This document shows positions 34,113 to 42,376 of a stretch of DNA of 64,000 nucleotides, one piece after another. Made by a program: the position numbers and the translations under genes. The notes under the pieces are model-generated. The model was not told the DNA's origin, made no database searches, and worked only from the letters and a program-made list of their open reading frames with translations. This DNA is from Bacteroidota bacterium (lineage in GTDB: Bacteria; Bacteroidota; Bacteroidia; Flavobacteriales; Weeksellaceae), in NCBI GenBank assembly GCA_023393915.1, contig JAEXBS010000006.1:1-64000 (forward strand), read 5' to 3'. How positions within the stretch are numbered: position 1 is the first letter of the stretch; each line of letters begins with the position of its first letter.

Positions 34113-34931
34113 GTGAAACCCGTCGCTTTCTCTTTTATTCTCCTACTTTTTTCTCTTTCTTTTTCTGCTCAAACCCTGAAAGGTCGGGTGGAGACGCAGG
34201 GAGTGGTACTTTCTGGAGTTTTGGTCGTTAATGTGACTCAGGATACTAAGTCCCAAACGCGAAGCGATGGAGTATTTGAGGTATCTGCAAATCCGGGCGA
34301 TGAGCTTAGGTTTGTTAAATCAGGTTACGATAGAAAAGAACTTATCGTATCAGGAACTTCTCAAGAAATAGTGGTGAGTCTCGTTAAAATACCAACATTA
34401 ATTGAAGAAGTACACGTAAATCCCGTGCGTCTCACCGGAAACTTGCATGAGGATTCGAAAAACCTTTCTCGTATTAGTAAGAAGGAGCAGATTCGTAGGG
34501 TGGTAGGCCTTCCTGGCCCTGTGGCTAATCCTCGGCAGCATGCTACTACTTCTGCAAAAGAAGTACTGCTACCTATGCTGCTCGGAAGTCTTAATATTCA
34601 AGCAGCGTACGATTTGATTTCAGGAGACGGAAGAAGACGTCAAAGCCTCTATGATTTTCAAGACGCTCAGAGAGAACTTATTTGGCTTAAAGTTAATATC
34701 GATCCTTATTATTTTAGAGATAATGAGATTCCGGAGAATCGAATTGATGAATTTCTTCAATTTGCGGTGGCTAGGAATCCTAAGATAAAGACCTATATCA
34801 AGGCTAAGAACGGATCAGGCGCTCAAATCGAGCTTTCAGAGCCGATGCAAGTGTATAAAGAAAGACTCAGTCAATCTAGTGCTAAAGAAGAGGAAGCTCA
34901 GCAGCTGAGTCGGGTCTCCACCTTGCCTTAG
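34113..34931 (+). CDS. Secreted protein with CarboxypepD_reg-like N-terminal domain
   Basis: About 272 residues from GTG. The signal peptide is PVAFSFILLLFSLSFSAQ. Next comes a beta-sandwich (LKGRVETQGVVLSGVLV, TRSDGVFEVSANPGDELRFVKSGY) like the regulatory domain of TonB receptors, here without plug or barrel. The remaining 170 residues are helical, with DLISGDGRRRQSLYDFQDAQ. Such stand-alone proteins are common in Flavobacteriia, and their function is unknown. The GTG start is inferred from the promoter position. Confidence 0.7.
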   Translation: MKPVAFSFILLLFSLSFSAQTLKGRVETQGVVLSGVLVVNVTQDTKSQTRSDGVFEVSANPGDELRFVKSGYDRKELIVSGTSQEIVVSLVKIPTLIEEVHVNPVRLTGNLHEDSKNLSRISKKEQIRRVVGLPGPVANPRQHATTSAKEVLLPMLLGSLNIQAAYDLISGDGRRRQSLYDFQDAQRELIWLKVNIDPYYFRDNEIPENRIDEFLQFAVARNPKIKTYIKAKNGSGAQIELSEPMQVYKERLSQSSAKEEEAQQLSRVSTLP

Positions 34932-34998
34932 GATTATTTAATACTGGGTTAACGCCTTATTGGTAATACTTTGCTATTTTCGGGCAAAAATTATTTTC

Positions 34999-35982
34999 AT
35001 GAGATCTTTTCTATCTTTTTCCCTTCTTTTTGTCCTATTGACTTTTTCGCCTGTTTTAAAGGCTCAAGAGTATTACGAACTTCCTTCTAATCCAGAACTA
35101 AAAGTTTTTGAAAACGAGGACGCTCTTAACTTCCTTGTTCTAGGTGACTGGGGAAGAAACGGAGAGTTTTTTCAAAAACCCGTTGCAAGAGAATTAGCGA
35201 AGGCGTCTAAAACTCTAGACTCCGAATTTATTATTTCCGTTGGAGATAATTTTTATCCGGACGGAGTTCAAAGTACCCTAGATCCGCAATGGAGACAATC
35301 TTTTGAAGACATCTATTTTCAGTTTGATTTAAATAAGCCTTGGTATTCGGTTTTAGGGAATCACGATTACTACGGTAGTATTGATGCGCAGATTGAGTAT
35401 TCTAATATTTCTAGACGATGGAATATGCCTGCTCCTTATTTCAAGGAAACTTTTGATCTTCCTGAGGGCGATGGAAAAGTACTGTTTCTTTTTATCGACA
35501 CGGTTCCTTTTATTCAGAAATACCAGGGTCGTCCCGGTATGATGCAAGACAATCTTAAAAAACAAGATACTACGGCTCAGCTGAATTGGCTGAAATCAGA
35601 ACTTAAAAACAAAGCCAACGATGTAAAATGGGTATTTGTTGTAGGACACCATCCACTTTACACTGGAGGAAAAAGAAAAGTGGCAAAAGAAACTGAAGAT
35701 ATGCGTAAGATTTTCGAGCCTATTTTTCAGCAGTACAAAGTGGACGCTTACTTAACCGGTCATGAGCACGATCTTCAAGTGATCGAACCTAAGGGCATTC
35801 ATACCGTTCAGTTTCTTTCCGGAGCGGGAAGTGAAATTCGTCCTTCTGGAGAAAGAGAAGGAACGCTTTACGCGGTATCCGACGGAGGATTCCTTAGTTT
35901 TTCAGTTCAAGAAAAAGAAATGAACGTTGTGGCGGTGAATGGAGACGGTAAAGTACTGTACTCACGCAGCTTTAAGAAGTAA
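34999..35982 (+). CDS. Secreted purple acid phosphatase-like metallophosphoesterase
   Basis: 327 residues with a signal peptide (RSFLSFSLLFVLLTFSPVLKAQ). The five metallophosphoesterase blocks are clear: FLVLGDWGRNGE, SVGDNFYPDGV (its Tyr is the chromophore ligand of tartrate-resistant-type purple acid phosphatases), VLGNHDYYG, VVGHHPLY and LTGHEHDLQ. It probably releases phosphate from organic esters outside the inner membrane. The start at ATG 34999 gives a clean signal peptide. Confidence 0.88.
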   Translation: MRSFLSFSLLFVLLTFSPVLKAQEYYELPSNPELKVFENEDALNFLVLGDWGRNGEFFQKPVARELAKASKTLDSEFIISVGDNFYPDGVQSTLDPQWRQSFEDIYFQFDLNKPWYSVLGNHDYYGSIDAQIEYSNISRRWNMPAPYFKETFDLPEGDGKVLFLFIDTVPFIQKYQGRPGMMQDNLKKQDTTAQLNWLKSELKNKANDVKWVFVVGHHPLYTGGKRKVAKETEDMRKIFEPIFQQYKVDAYLTGHEHDLQVIEPKGIHTVQFLSGAGSEIRPSGEREGTLYAVSDGGFLSFSVQEKEMNVVAVNGDGKVLYSRSFKK

Positions 35983-36034
35983 TTGACTTATACAAAGAAG
36001 ATTATCGTTTTTTAGGAACGGCTTTTGCTTTTTA

Positions 36035-36068
36035 AAAAGGGAGGTGACCTAAAGTGACCTCCCCTTTT
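36035..36068 (+). terminator. Hairpin between acid phosphatase and SIMPL genes
   Basis: AAAAGGGAGGT pairs with ACCTCCCCTTTT (one bulge) and ends two bases before the next ATG. It may end the phosphatase transcript. Because it abuts the SIMPL start and carries GGAGG in the stem, it could also mask or shape initiation. Confidence 0.6.
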
Positions 36069-36070
36069 CT

Positions 36071-36805
36071 ATGAAAAATTCTCTTGTTATCACGATCGCC
36101 ATTGCTGCTTTAGGTTTCGTTGTGGGACTCGCCCTTTTAGGATCAGCCATTAAAAACCGAAATCAATCAGACAATACGATTTCAGTCACGGGTCTAGGAA
36201 CCAAAACCTTTACGTCGGATTTAATTACTTGGAACGGGAATTTTTCTCGGAGCAGTTTTGATTTGCAAAGTGCCTACTCCGAACTTGCCAAAGACCGCGA
36301 AGTGATTGCTTCTTATTTAACAACCAATGGGATTAAGCCAGAGGAAATGGTGTTTTCAGCAGTGGACATTCAAAAGCAATTCAGTTACGGTAGCGATGCG
36401 AACGGAAATTCAACTAGAAGCTTTTCTGGTTACCAGTTAATTCAATCGGTTTCTATTGAAAGTAAAGAAGTGAAAAAGATTGAGGATTTATCCCGAAATA
36501 TTACTGAAATCATTAACCGTGGAATTGAGTTTACCTCCGCTCCTCCCAATTACTTCTATACCAAACTCTCTCAAGTTAAGCATGAAATGATTGCGGAAGC
36601 AACAAAAGATGCAAGAGAAAGAGCGGAAAAGATAGCTGAGAATTCCGGAGCCAAACTAGGAAACTTAAAAAAAGGTTCTACCGGCGTGATTCAAATTACA
36701 GCGCCCAACTCAACAGAGGAATATTCTTGGGGCGGGACCTACAACACGACTTCAAAAGACAAAGAATCGAGTATTACAGTGAAACTTGAATACGAGGTTC
36801 GCTAG
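36071..36805 (+). CDS. SIMPL domain protein (DUF541)
   Basis: 244 residues. An N-terminal membrane anchor or uncleaved signal (VITIAIAALGFVVGLALLG) is followed by ISVTGLGTKTFTSDLITWNG and TTNGIKPEEMVFSAVDI. EATKDARERAEKIAENSGAKLG then forms the usual helix of the domain. SIMPL proteins are envelope proteins of unclear role, linked in some species to stress resistance. The start lies directly after a strong hairpin. Confidence 0.88.
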   Translation: MKNSLVITIAIAALGFVVGLALLGSAIKNRNQSDNTISVTGLGTKTFTSDLITWNGNFSRSSFDLQSAYSELAKDREVIASYLTTNGIKPEEMVFSAVDIQKQFSYGSDANGNSTRSFSGYQLIQSVSIESKEVKKIEDLSRNITEIINRGIEFTSAPPNYFYTKLSQVKHEMIAEATKDARERAEKIAENSGAKLGNLKKGSTGVIQITAPNSTEEYSWGGTYNTTSKDKESSITVKLEYEVR

Positions 36806-36948
36806 GAGAATTCGTAGAAAGGAAAGCTGTTGAATACTTGTAATTTGCCGAGATTTTAATTTAGTTTCTTGAAGAGAGAGGGACTCTGATTCAAAGAGGG
36901 AAACAAAAGATTTTATTTAGTACTTTTATCCTCTTAGAAAAAATCATT

Positions 36949-38436
36949 ATGACCTATAAAAACTTATGGATACTAGCCATTAGTGTCCTTCTTTTCACGG
37001 GCTGTTCATCGGATGATGGTCCTGGAGGATCTGAACCGACACCAACTCCTACGCCGACCCCTGAGCCGGGAGGAGGCGGTGAAACCGTAGTAAAGCCCGA
37101 TTTTTCACCTATACATGTAACCACCCACGAGGGGAAAAGTTTTGAAGTAGGAGCTAAGCCTCCCAGCGGAAATTCTGTGGCGGGACCTGGTGGGTCCGTT
37201 ATGATGCAGGCTTATTATTGGGACGTTCCTATGGGCGGTACTTGGTGGGATAACATTCGTTCTAAAGTGGATGCATGGTCAGATGCTGGAATTGGCGCCA
37301 TGTGGCTTCCTCCAGTATCGAAAGGACAGAGTGGAGGATACTCTATGGGCTACGATCCTTACGATTACTTTGACTTTGGACAGTTCCACCAGCACAGTAC
37401 TACAGAAACTCGCTTTGGTTCCAAAGACGAATTGGTGAGCCTCATTTCAGCCGCTCACGATAATGATGTGATGGTTTATGCAGATATTGTACTGAATCAT
37501 AACAGTGGAGGAGGATCCGAATACAACCCTGTGACTAAATCCAATACTTGGACCGACTATACTCAAGTGGCTTCAGGGCTCTTCAAAAGAAATTACGAAG
37601 ACTTTTATCCTAGTACCGCTTACGGTAATAATGACGAAGGAAGTTTTGGAGACATGCCCGATTTAATCCATAAAAGGCCGTACGTTCAAGATTGGTTTTG
37701 GAAAACCCCAGAATCTGTAGGACAGTACTACAAAAACGTGATGAAATTTGATGGATGGAGGTTTGATTACGTGAAAGGGTTTGGTCCTTGGGTAGTAAAA
37801 GAATGGAACGCTCATGTGGGTGGATTTTCCGTAGGAGAACTTTGGGACACCAACTTGCAGTTGGTTGACGATTGGGTGAAAGCATCAGGATCCAATGTGC
37901 TGGATTTTTCAACTTACTATAAAATGGACGAAGCGTTTGATGGGGGCGATTTAACCAAGCTATTGGACGATATGTATTGGAAAAGAAACCCTCATAAGTC
38001 TGTTACTTTCGTGGCCAACCACGATACGGACGAAATCTGGAATAAAAGGTTAGCTTATGCCTATATTTTAACGCACGAAGGTTACCCTGTTCTGTTTTAC
38101 CGTGATTATGAAGAATGGCTTGATAAAAATGAACTCAATACGCTTATAAAAATTCATAACGAAAAAGCTACCGGAACTACGAGTATTTTGTACGCAGATC
38201 GTGACGAGTACATCGCAAGAAGAAACGGTTACAATGGGAATCCAGGTCTTATTGTTTATTTCAACACTTCTCCTACTTATCAAGAAAAATGGGTAGAAAC
38301 CAGTTCTTCTTGGAGTGGAAAAACCCTTGTGGATTTATCAGGAAATGAAACGGCTCACAAGCCTACGGTTCGAACGGATCGTTGGGTGAAAATTAAATCT
38401 GCACCGAACTCTTATACGGTTTGGTCGGTGAACTAA
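36949..38436 (+). CDS. Secreted alpha-amylase lipoprotein (GH13)
   Basis: 495 residues. The lipobox is FTGC (Cys near residue 19), followed by a Thr-Pro-rich linker (TPTPTPTPEP). GH13 blocks: YADIVLNHNSGGG (I), DGWRFDYVKGFG (II, nucleophile Asp), SVGELWDTN (III, acid/base Glu) and FVANHDTDEIW (IV). The C-terminal beta domain ends SAPNSYTVWSVN. A surface or periplasmic enzyme attacking alpha-1,4-glucan is expected. Together with the cytoplasmic amylase at 20.9-22.4 kb, extracellular and intracellular starch or glycogen breakdown are both possible; no SusC/SusD pair is nearby. Confidence 0.93.
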   Translation: MTYKNLWILAISVLLFTGCSSDDGPGGSEPTPTPTPTPEPGGGGETVVKPDFSPIHVTTHEGKSFEVGAKPPSGNSVAGPGGSVMMQAYYWDVPMGGTWWDNIRSKVDAWSDAGIGAMWLPPVSKGQSGGYSMGYDPYDYFDFGQFHQHSTTETRFGSKDELVSLISAAHDNDVMVYADIVLNHNSGGGSEYNPVTKSNTWTDYTQVASGLFKRNYEDFYPSTAYGNNDEGSFGDMPDLIHKRPYVQDWFWKTPESVGQYYKNVMKFDGWRFDYVKGFGPWVVKEWNAHVGGFSVGELWDTNLQLVDDWVKASGSNVLDFSTYYKMDEAFDGGDLTKLLDDMYWKRNPHKSVTFVANHDTDEIWNKRLAYAYILTHEGYPVLFYRDYEEWLDKNELNTLIKIHNEKATGTTSILYADRDEYIARRNGYNGNPGLIVYFNTSPTYQEKWVETSSSWSGKTLVDLSGNETAHKPTVRTDRWVKIKSAPNSYTVWSVN

Positions 38437-38466
38437 GATTGACAAAGAAATTAACCTACACATAGA

Positions 38467-38500
38467 AAAGCAGCATCTAAAAAGATGCTGCTTTGGTTTT
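38467..38500 (+). terminator. Terminator of the secreted amylase gene
   Basis: AAAGCAGCATCT and AGATGCTGCTTT form a 12-bp stem with a 4-base loop, followed by GGTTTT. The T tract is weak but the stem is strong. Confidence 0.75.
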
Positions 38501-38517
38501 GTAATTATTTCTCCGTC

Positions 38518-39045
38518 CTAGTAGACTACGTCGTAGATTTCTTCTACTAGGCTGCTTGGTTTTTCAACCGGAAAACTGCTTAATAATTCTAAAGGAAGGG
38601 GTTTTTTATCCTCACTGTACGCAGGCTGAATATAAGAAATGTCCACTCTTGTAAATCCCTGTCGGTAGTAGAACTCCAGTCTTCGTTTAGCAGTTGGGCT
38701 AAAATCCTCCGGTTCGCATTCCAGTACGAGACGGGAAAACTCTTTTTTTAGTTGAGAGAGAATTTTCTGACCGTATCCTTGTCCCCTAAAGGATTCAAAT
38801 ACTTCAAAATGTTCAATGAACTTCACGGTAGATAGGTCCCATTGTATGACGTATCCAACACTTGTAAGTCCTTCCAAAACGTGGAAGACATTTACTTTTG
38901 GATGCTTGTAGAGCTTAACGAACTCATTTTCCTCCCTTCTCTCATCACTAGGGAAAGTCTTTTCGTAGGATGGGTAGATGATCGAGTGCCCAGGGTGCTC
39001 TTTTGAAGTAATGGGAAGAAAATCTAAAGCTTTGTTTTGTGTCAT
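38518..39045 (-). CDS. GNAT-family N-acetyltransferase
   Basis: 175 residues. The acetyl-CoA binding block is HFEVFESFRGQGYGQKIL, with R/Q-x-x-G-x-G spacing. The C-terminal part (RRLEFYYRQGFTRVDISY) contains the usual Tyr near the acceptor. The ATG at 39045 is preferred because upstream residues would be translated from an A-rich leader. Substrate unknown. Confidence 0.83.
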   Translation of the reverse strand: MTQNKALDFLPITSKEHPGHSIIYPSYEKTFPSDERREENEFVKLYKHPKVNVFHVLEGLTSVGYVIQWDLSTVKFIEHFEVFESFRGQGYGQKILSQLKKEFSRLVLECEPEDFSPTAKRRLEFYYRQGFTRVDISYIQPAYSEDKKPLPLELLSSFPVEKPSSLVEEIYDVVY

Positions 39046-39217
39046 AATTAGAAGCAAAAATAAAAAGCGAAGGGAGTAAATATTTATAAACTGTCTTGCT
39101 CTTTTTACATAATTTCTCGGGGCAAGTTACCATTATTAAATCTAGGAGAATACTATATGAATTACCTTCTTACTAAGAGCGAAAGATAGTGAAGAAAAGA
39201 AATTATTGAAACTTAAT

Positions 39218-39236
39218 TGTAATAAAACTTGTTACA
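39218..39236. promoter_or_regulatory. Rrf2 operator upstream of its own gene
   Basis: TGTAA-N9-TTACA overlaps the -33 region of the promoter at 39252. An identically spaced site stands before the next gene (39696-39714). Its overlap with the promoter predicts repression. Confidence 0.65.
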
Positions 39237-39251
39237 ATTAAAAATTTGTTG

Positions 39252-39259
39252 TAATTTTG
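39252..39259 (+). promoter_or_regulatory. -7 promoter element of the Rrf2 gene
   Basis: TAATTTTG, with TTG about 20 bases upstream inside the operator as the -33 part; eight bases before the ATG at 39268. Confidence 0.55.
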
Positions 39260-39267
39260 CCGCTGTA

Positions 39268-39678
39268 ATGAACAATACAAGATTTGCAACGCTGATTCAT
39301 ATTCTTACTCTTTTGGCCAAACATCCAGAGGAGTGGATCAGTTCGGAGTGGATTTCAGGGAGTATTGGGATCAATCCAGCTGTCGTAAGAAAGGAGCTTT
39401 CTTTTTTACAGGAAAAGGGTTGGGTCGTAAGTAAGAAGGGAAAAGAAGGAGGTTCAAAATTAAATAAGTCTTCTTGTGATATTTCTCTCGGAGAGCTTTA
39501 TTTAGGGGTGAAAAACTCCACGGTGCTGGGTAAGAAAAACGCCTCTACAGCAGTCAATTGCAGTGTTGGAAAGCAAATCAATAAAGAATTAGAAGAGTTA
39601 TTTAACGAAACCGATCAACTGGTTTTAAAGGCTTTAGAGAAAAAGTCGTTAAAAGCTTTTGTAGCGCAATTCAAATAA
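39268..39678 (+). CDS. Rrf2-family transcriptional regulator (YwnA-like)
   Basis: 136 residues. Winged-helix DNA-binding region: WISSEWISGSIGINPAVVRKELSFL is split over the first 55 residues, then the wing GGSKL. The C-terminal part has NCSVGKQINKELEEL. The three-Cys cluster that binds Fe-S in IscR or NsrR is absent; only single Cys residues are seen, so sensing may be thiol-based or unrelated to iron. It is close in type to B. subtilis YwnA, which is followed by a NAD(P)-binding protein as here. Twin operators suggest it represses itself and that neighbour. Confidence 0.88.
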   Translation: MNNTRFATLIHILTLLAKHPEEWISSEWISGSIGINPAVVRKELSFLQEKGWVVSKKGKEGGSKLNKSSCDISLGELYLGVKNSTVLGKKNASTAVNCSVGKQINKELEELFNETDQLVLKALEKKSLKAFVAQFK

Positions 39679-39695
39679 ATTTTTTTACGCTTAAA

Positions 39696-39714
39696 TGTAA
39701 CAATAACTATTACA
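39696..39714. promoter_or_regulatory. Second Rrf2 operator, before the oxidoreductase gene
   Basis: TGTAA-N9-TTACA with exactly the 19-base layout of the site at 39218. It lies 21 bases upstream of the ATG at 39736. Confidence 0.65.
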
Positions 39715-39735
39715 ATATAATAAAATCATATCATA

Positions 39736-40386
39736 ATGAAAAAACTTACCATTATCGGAGCTACAGGGTTTGTAGGTTCCAAATTAGTTAAAGAAGCCGT
39801 AAGCAGAGGATACGACGTAACGGCAGTTTCCAGAAACGCAGATAAAGTGGAAGGAGATCAAGTAAGAAAGGTTTCAGTGGACGTGAATAATACTCAGGAG
39901 CTATCCGAGGTCTTGAAAGGACAGGATGCAGTCATTAGTTCGTTCAATGCAGGATGGACCAATCCGAACCTATATGATGATTTTCTGAAAGGATCGAGAT
40001 CCATTCAAGAGGCCGTAAAGAATTCTGGAGTGAAAAGACTTATTGTGATTGGTGGGGCTGGAAGCCTTTACGCTAATGAATCCGACCAGATAGTAGATTC
40101 ACCTGATTTCCCTGCAGAAATCAAACCGGGAGCAACTGCGGCAAGAGATTATTTAAACGAACTTAAAGAAGAAAAGGATTTGGATTGGGCGTTTTTCTCT
40201 CCTGCTATTGAAATGCATCCTGGTGTCACTGAAGGAAGAACAGGAAACTACCGTTTAGGAAAAGATCAGCCAGTTTTTGATGCGAGTGGGGTTTCAAAAC
40301 TTTCTCCAGAAGATGTAGCAGTGGTTCTTCTTGATGAAATCAGCGAGCCTAAACATCACCAAGAGCGCTTTACAGCAGGGTACTAG
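39736..40386 (+). CDS. NAD(P)-binding atypical SDR/NmrA-like oxidoreductase (YwnB-like)
   Basis: 216 residues. The Rossmann motif is TIIGATGFVGSKLVKEA at the N-terminus; further on VIGGAGSLYANE and DWAFFSPAIEMHPG fit NmrA/YwnB-type reductases without a classical Tyr-Lys pair. It probably binds NAD(P)H as an enzyme or redox sensor. It sits behind the Rrf2 operator, and the DoxX gene follows after 34 bases, so the two are likely co-controlled. Confidence 0.85.
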   Translation: MKKLTIIGATGFVGSKLVKEAVSRGYDVTAVSRNADKVEGDQVRKVSVDVNNTQELSEVLKGQDAVISSFNAGWTNPNLYDDFLKGSRSIQEAVKNSGVKRLIVIGGAGSLYANESDQIVDSPDFPAEIKPGATAARDYLNELKEEKDLDWAFFSPAIEMHPGVTEGRTGNYRLGKDQPVFDASGVSKLSPEDVAVVLLDEISEPKHHQERFTAGY

Positions 40387-40420
40387 ATCAACATCAAATT
40401 TTTATTTAAATAAAGTAGTA

Positions 40421-40822
40421 ATGAAACGAAACATTGATTTAGGACTTTTGGTCGCTCGATTGACTTTAGGAATTTTAATGCTGATGCACGGAATCCATAA
40501 ATTGGTACATGGTGTAGACGGAATCAAAGGGATGCTTGCGGGATACGGTTTACCCGAGTTTTTAGCGTACGGTGTGCACATTGGTGAAACCCTTGCGGCT
40601 GTCCTTATTATCGTAGGTTATCGAACACGCCTGGCCGCGATTGCTTTTACGGGAGTAATGGTGGTTGCTTTTCTAATGGCGCATAGGGATCCAGTCTTTG
40701 GACTCGGACAATCAGGTGCCTGGCTGCATGAAGGTATTACCCTGTTTCTTTTTGGAGGTCTGACTTTGGTGTTCACCGGTGGAGGCAAGTACGGACTCTC
40801 TTCTAGCCACGTGTGGGATTAA
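40421..40822 (+). CDS. DoxX-family membrane protein
   Basis: 133 residues with four hydrophobic segments. Motifs: LLVARLTLGILMLMHGIHKL, GYGLPEFLAYGVHIGE, GYRTRLAAIAFTGVMVV and GGGKYGL at the end, all typical of DoxX/YphA-like proteins. Family members are linked to thiol or oxidative stress; the exact reaction is unknown. The ATG at 40421 is preferred over a longer frame that overlaps the oxidoreductase gene. Last gene of the Rrf2-linked set, with a strong terminator after it. Confidence 0.88.
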   Translation: MKRNIDLGLLVARLTLGILMLMHGIHKLVHGVDGIKGMLAGYGLPEFLAYGVHIGETLAAVLIIVGYRTRLAAIAFTGVMVVAFLMAHRDPVFGLGQSGAWLHEGITLFLFGGLTLVFTGGGKYGLSSSHVWD

Positions 40823-40878
40823 CCAAAAAGCTTTTTTTTAAAGGAATATTGCTTTAAGCGATTCCTATTCAAAATATT

Positions 40879-40914
40879 AAGCGTCGGTCTTTGCAGTAAG
40901 ACCGACGCTTTTGT
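40879..40914 (+). terminator. Terminator of the Rrf2/oxidoreductase/DoxX set
   Basis: AAGCGTCGGTCTT and AAGACCGACGCTT form a 13-bp stem, then TTGT. Confidence 0.85.
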
Positions 40915-40953
40915 ATTTTATTGAGTATCCAGCTTAAAGTTTATGAACCTATC

Positions 40954-41190
40954 TTACAAGTCAAAAACACTGGGTCTTCTCGTAATAAAGATGTCTTTTA
41001 CCCACAGCATAAAGGCCATCATAAGATAAATTAAGGTCATGATTCCTACCGTAGCAAAGGTGGAATAGATGAAAAAGACCCGAAGTTTAGAAACGGGGAT
41101 TCCTAAGCGGGTTCCCGTTCTGGTAAGTACGCCAAACCACTCTTTTTCAACTCGGTGTCTTAAATTCGTAATAAACTTGGGTTCTCTCAT
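40954..41190 (-). CDS. Short PspC-domain membrane protein
   Basis: 78 residues. The PspC fold pattern is GTRLGIPVSKLRVFFIYSTF, then a transmembrane helix (GIMTLIYLMMAFMLWV). Length matches minimal PspC proteins, which support envelope stress responses in other bacteria; here it is without other psp genes. It starts nine bases after bshA ends on the same strand, so it is read in the bshA transcript. Confidence 0.85.
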   Translation of the reverse strand: MREPKFITNLRHRVEKEWFGVLTRTGTRLGIPVSKLRVFFIYSTFATVGIMTLIYLMMAFMLWVKDIFITRRPSVFDL

Positions 41191-41199
41191 GGATTCAGG

Positions 41200-42363
41200 T
41201 TATTGTTCTATAATAGAATTAGTGGCTGATTTGGTTTTGAAAACTTCGATGGTGCTAGAGTACATTTTTTCGTAAAGCGGAAGAATATTACTCAAATCAA
41301 AACTTAAGGCCTGCTGCCTTGCATTTTCTTTCATTTCTTGAAGCAGTTTTTCATCGCTTAGAAGCTTGATGGTATAGTTACTCATGGCCTCTACGTTTCC
41401 GATCTCTGCTAAGTATCCAGTTTTACCTTGGATGTTGACCTCTGGAATTCCTCCTGCATTGGAACTAATAACTGGAGTGGAAGCAGCCATAGCTTCTAGG
41501 GCAGCAAGTCCGAAACTCTCCTGCTCGGAGGGAAGTAAGAAAACGTCACTGAGTTCTAAGATTCGGTAAAGGTCGTTTACTTTTCCTAGAAGTCTCACTT
41601 TGTCAATAAGGTGAGGATTTTCTTCTAAGAATTGATTCACCACTTCCATATCGGGCCCTTCACCAATTATGATCAGTTTGGATTTAATCCTTTTCTCTAC
41701 GTTTTTAAAGATCTGGAGTACATCACCAATTCTTTTTACTGGCCTAAGGTTCGATACGTGGATTAAGATTTTTTCGTCCGCTTGGGCAAATTGGTGCCGC
41801 TCGCAGGGAGGGGAAGGAGTGAAAATCTGGTTGTCAATAAAATTGGTGATCACTTGGATCTCTTTCTTTATTTTAAAGAACTTTAAAGTGTCTTGTTTTA
41901 AACTCTCTGAGACGCTGGTAACCGCATCGCTTTGGTTGATAGAAAATTCTACTGCGTGTTTATAGGAAGGGTGCTGTCCTACTAAAGTGATGTCCGTTCC
42001 GTGGAGCGTGGTTACCAGTGGAACGTCTTTTCCTTCCTCTTTGAGCATTTGCTTTGCTGTAAAGGCGGCGTACGCATAAGGGATTGCATAATGAGCGTGC
42101 AAAAGATCCAATTTGTAGAGTGTAACTACCCTGTAGATCATTGAGCTTAAAGCAATATCGTAAGGCTGGTATTGAAAGAGCGGATAGGTCTGCAGGTTCA
42201 CCTTATGAAAGAAGATGTTGGGATTGGTAATATCAAGTCTTGCGGGCAGATTATTGGAAATGAAATGCACTTCGTAGCCTTTGGAGGCCAGGGCCATTCC
42301 AAGTTCTGTTGCCACAATACCGCTTCCTCCGTAGGTCGGATAGCAAAGAATACCTATTTTCAT
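41200..42363 (-). CDS. bshA: N-acetyl-alpha-D-glucosaminyl L-malate synthase
   Basis: 387 residues, glycosyltransferase family 4. The N-terminal KIGILCYPTYGGSGIVATELG is the BshA signature; LHAHYAIPYA, TTLHGTDITLVGQHPSY, IHVSNLRPVKR and SEQESFGLAALEAMA follow. It joins GlcNAc from UDP-GlcNAc to L-malate, the first step of bacillithiol synthesis. bshB and bshC are not in the window. Operon with the pspC gene. Confidence 0.94.
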   Translation of the reverse strand: MKIGILCYPTYGGSGIVATELGMALASKGYEVHFISNNLPARLDITNPNIFFHKVNLQTYPLFQYQPYDIALSSMIYRVVTLYKLDLLHAHYAIPYAYAAFTAKQMLKEEGKDVPLVTTLHGTDITLVGQHPSYKHAVEFSINQSDAVTSVSESLKQDTLKFFKIKKEIQVITNFIDNQIFTPSPPCERHQFAQADEKILIHVSNLRPVKRIGDVLQIFKNVEKRIKSKLIIIGEGPDMEVVNQFLEENPHLIDKVRLLGKVNDLYRILELSDVFLLPSEQESFGLAALEAMAASTPVISSNAGGIPEVNIQGKTGYLAEIGNVEAMSNYTIKLLSDEKLLQEMKENARQQALSFDLSNILPLYEKMYSSTIEVFKTKSATNSIIEQ

Positions 42364-42376
42364 GGGTTACACATTT

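Noticed and set aside
36071..38436. Starch-utilisation locus (Sus-type) around the secreted amylase
   Set aside because: No SusC/SusD pair, regulator or further glycosidase is adjacent; the amylase stands alone.
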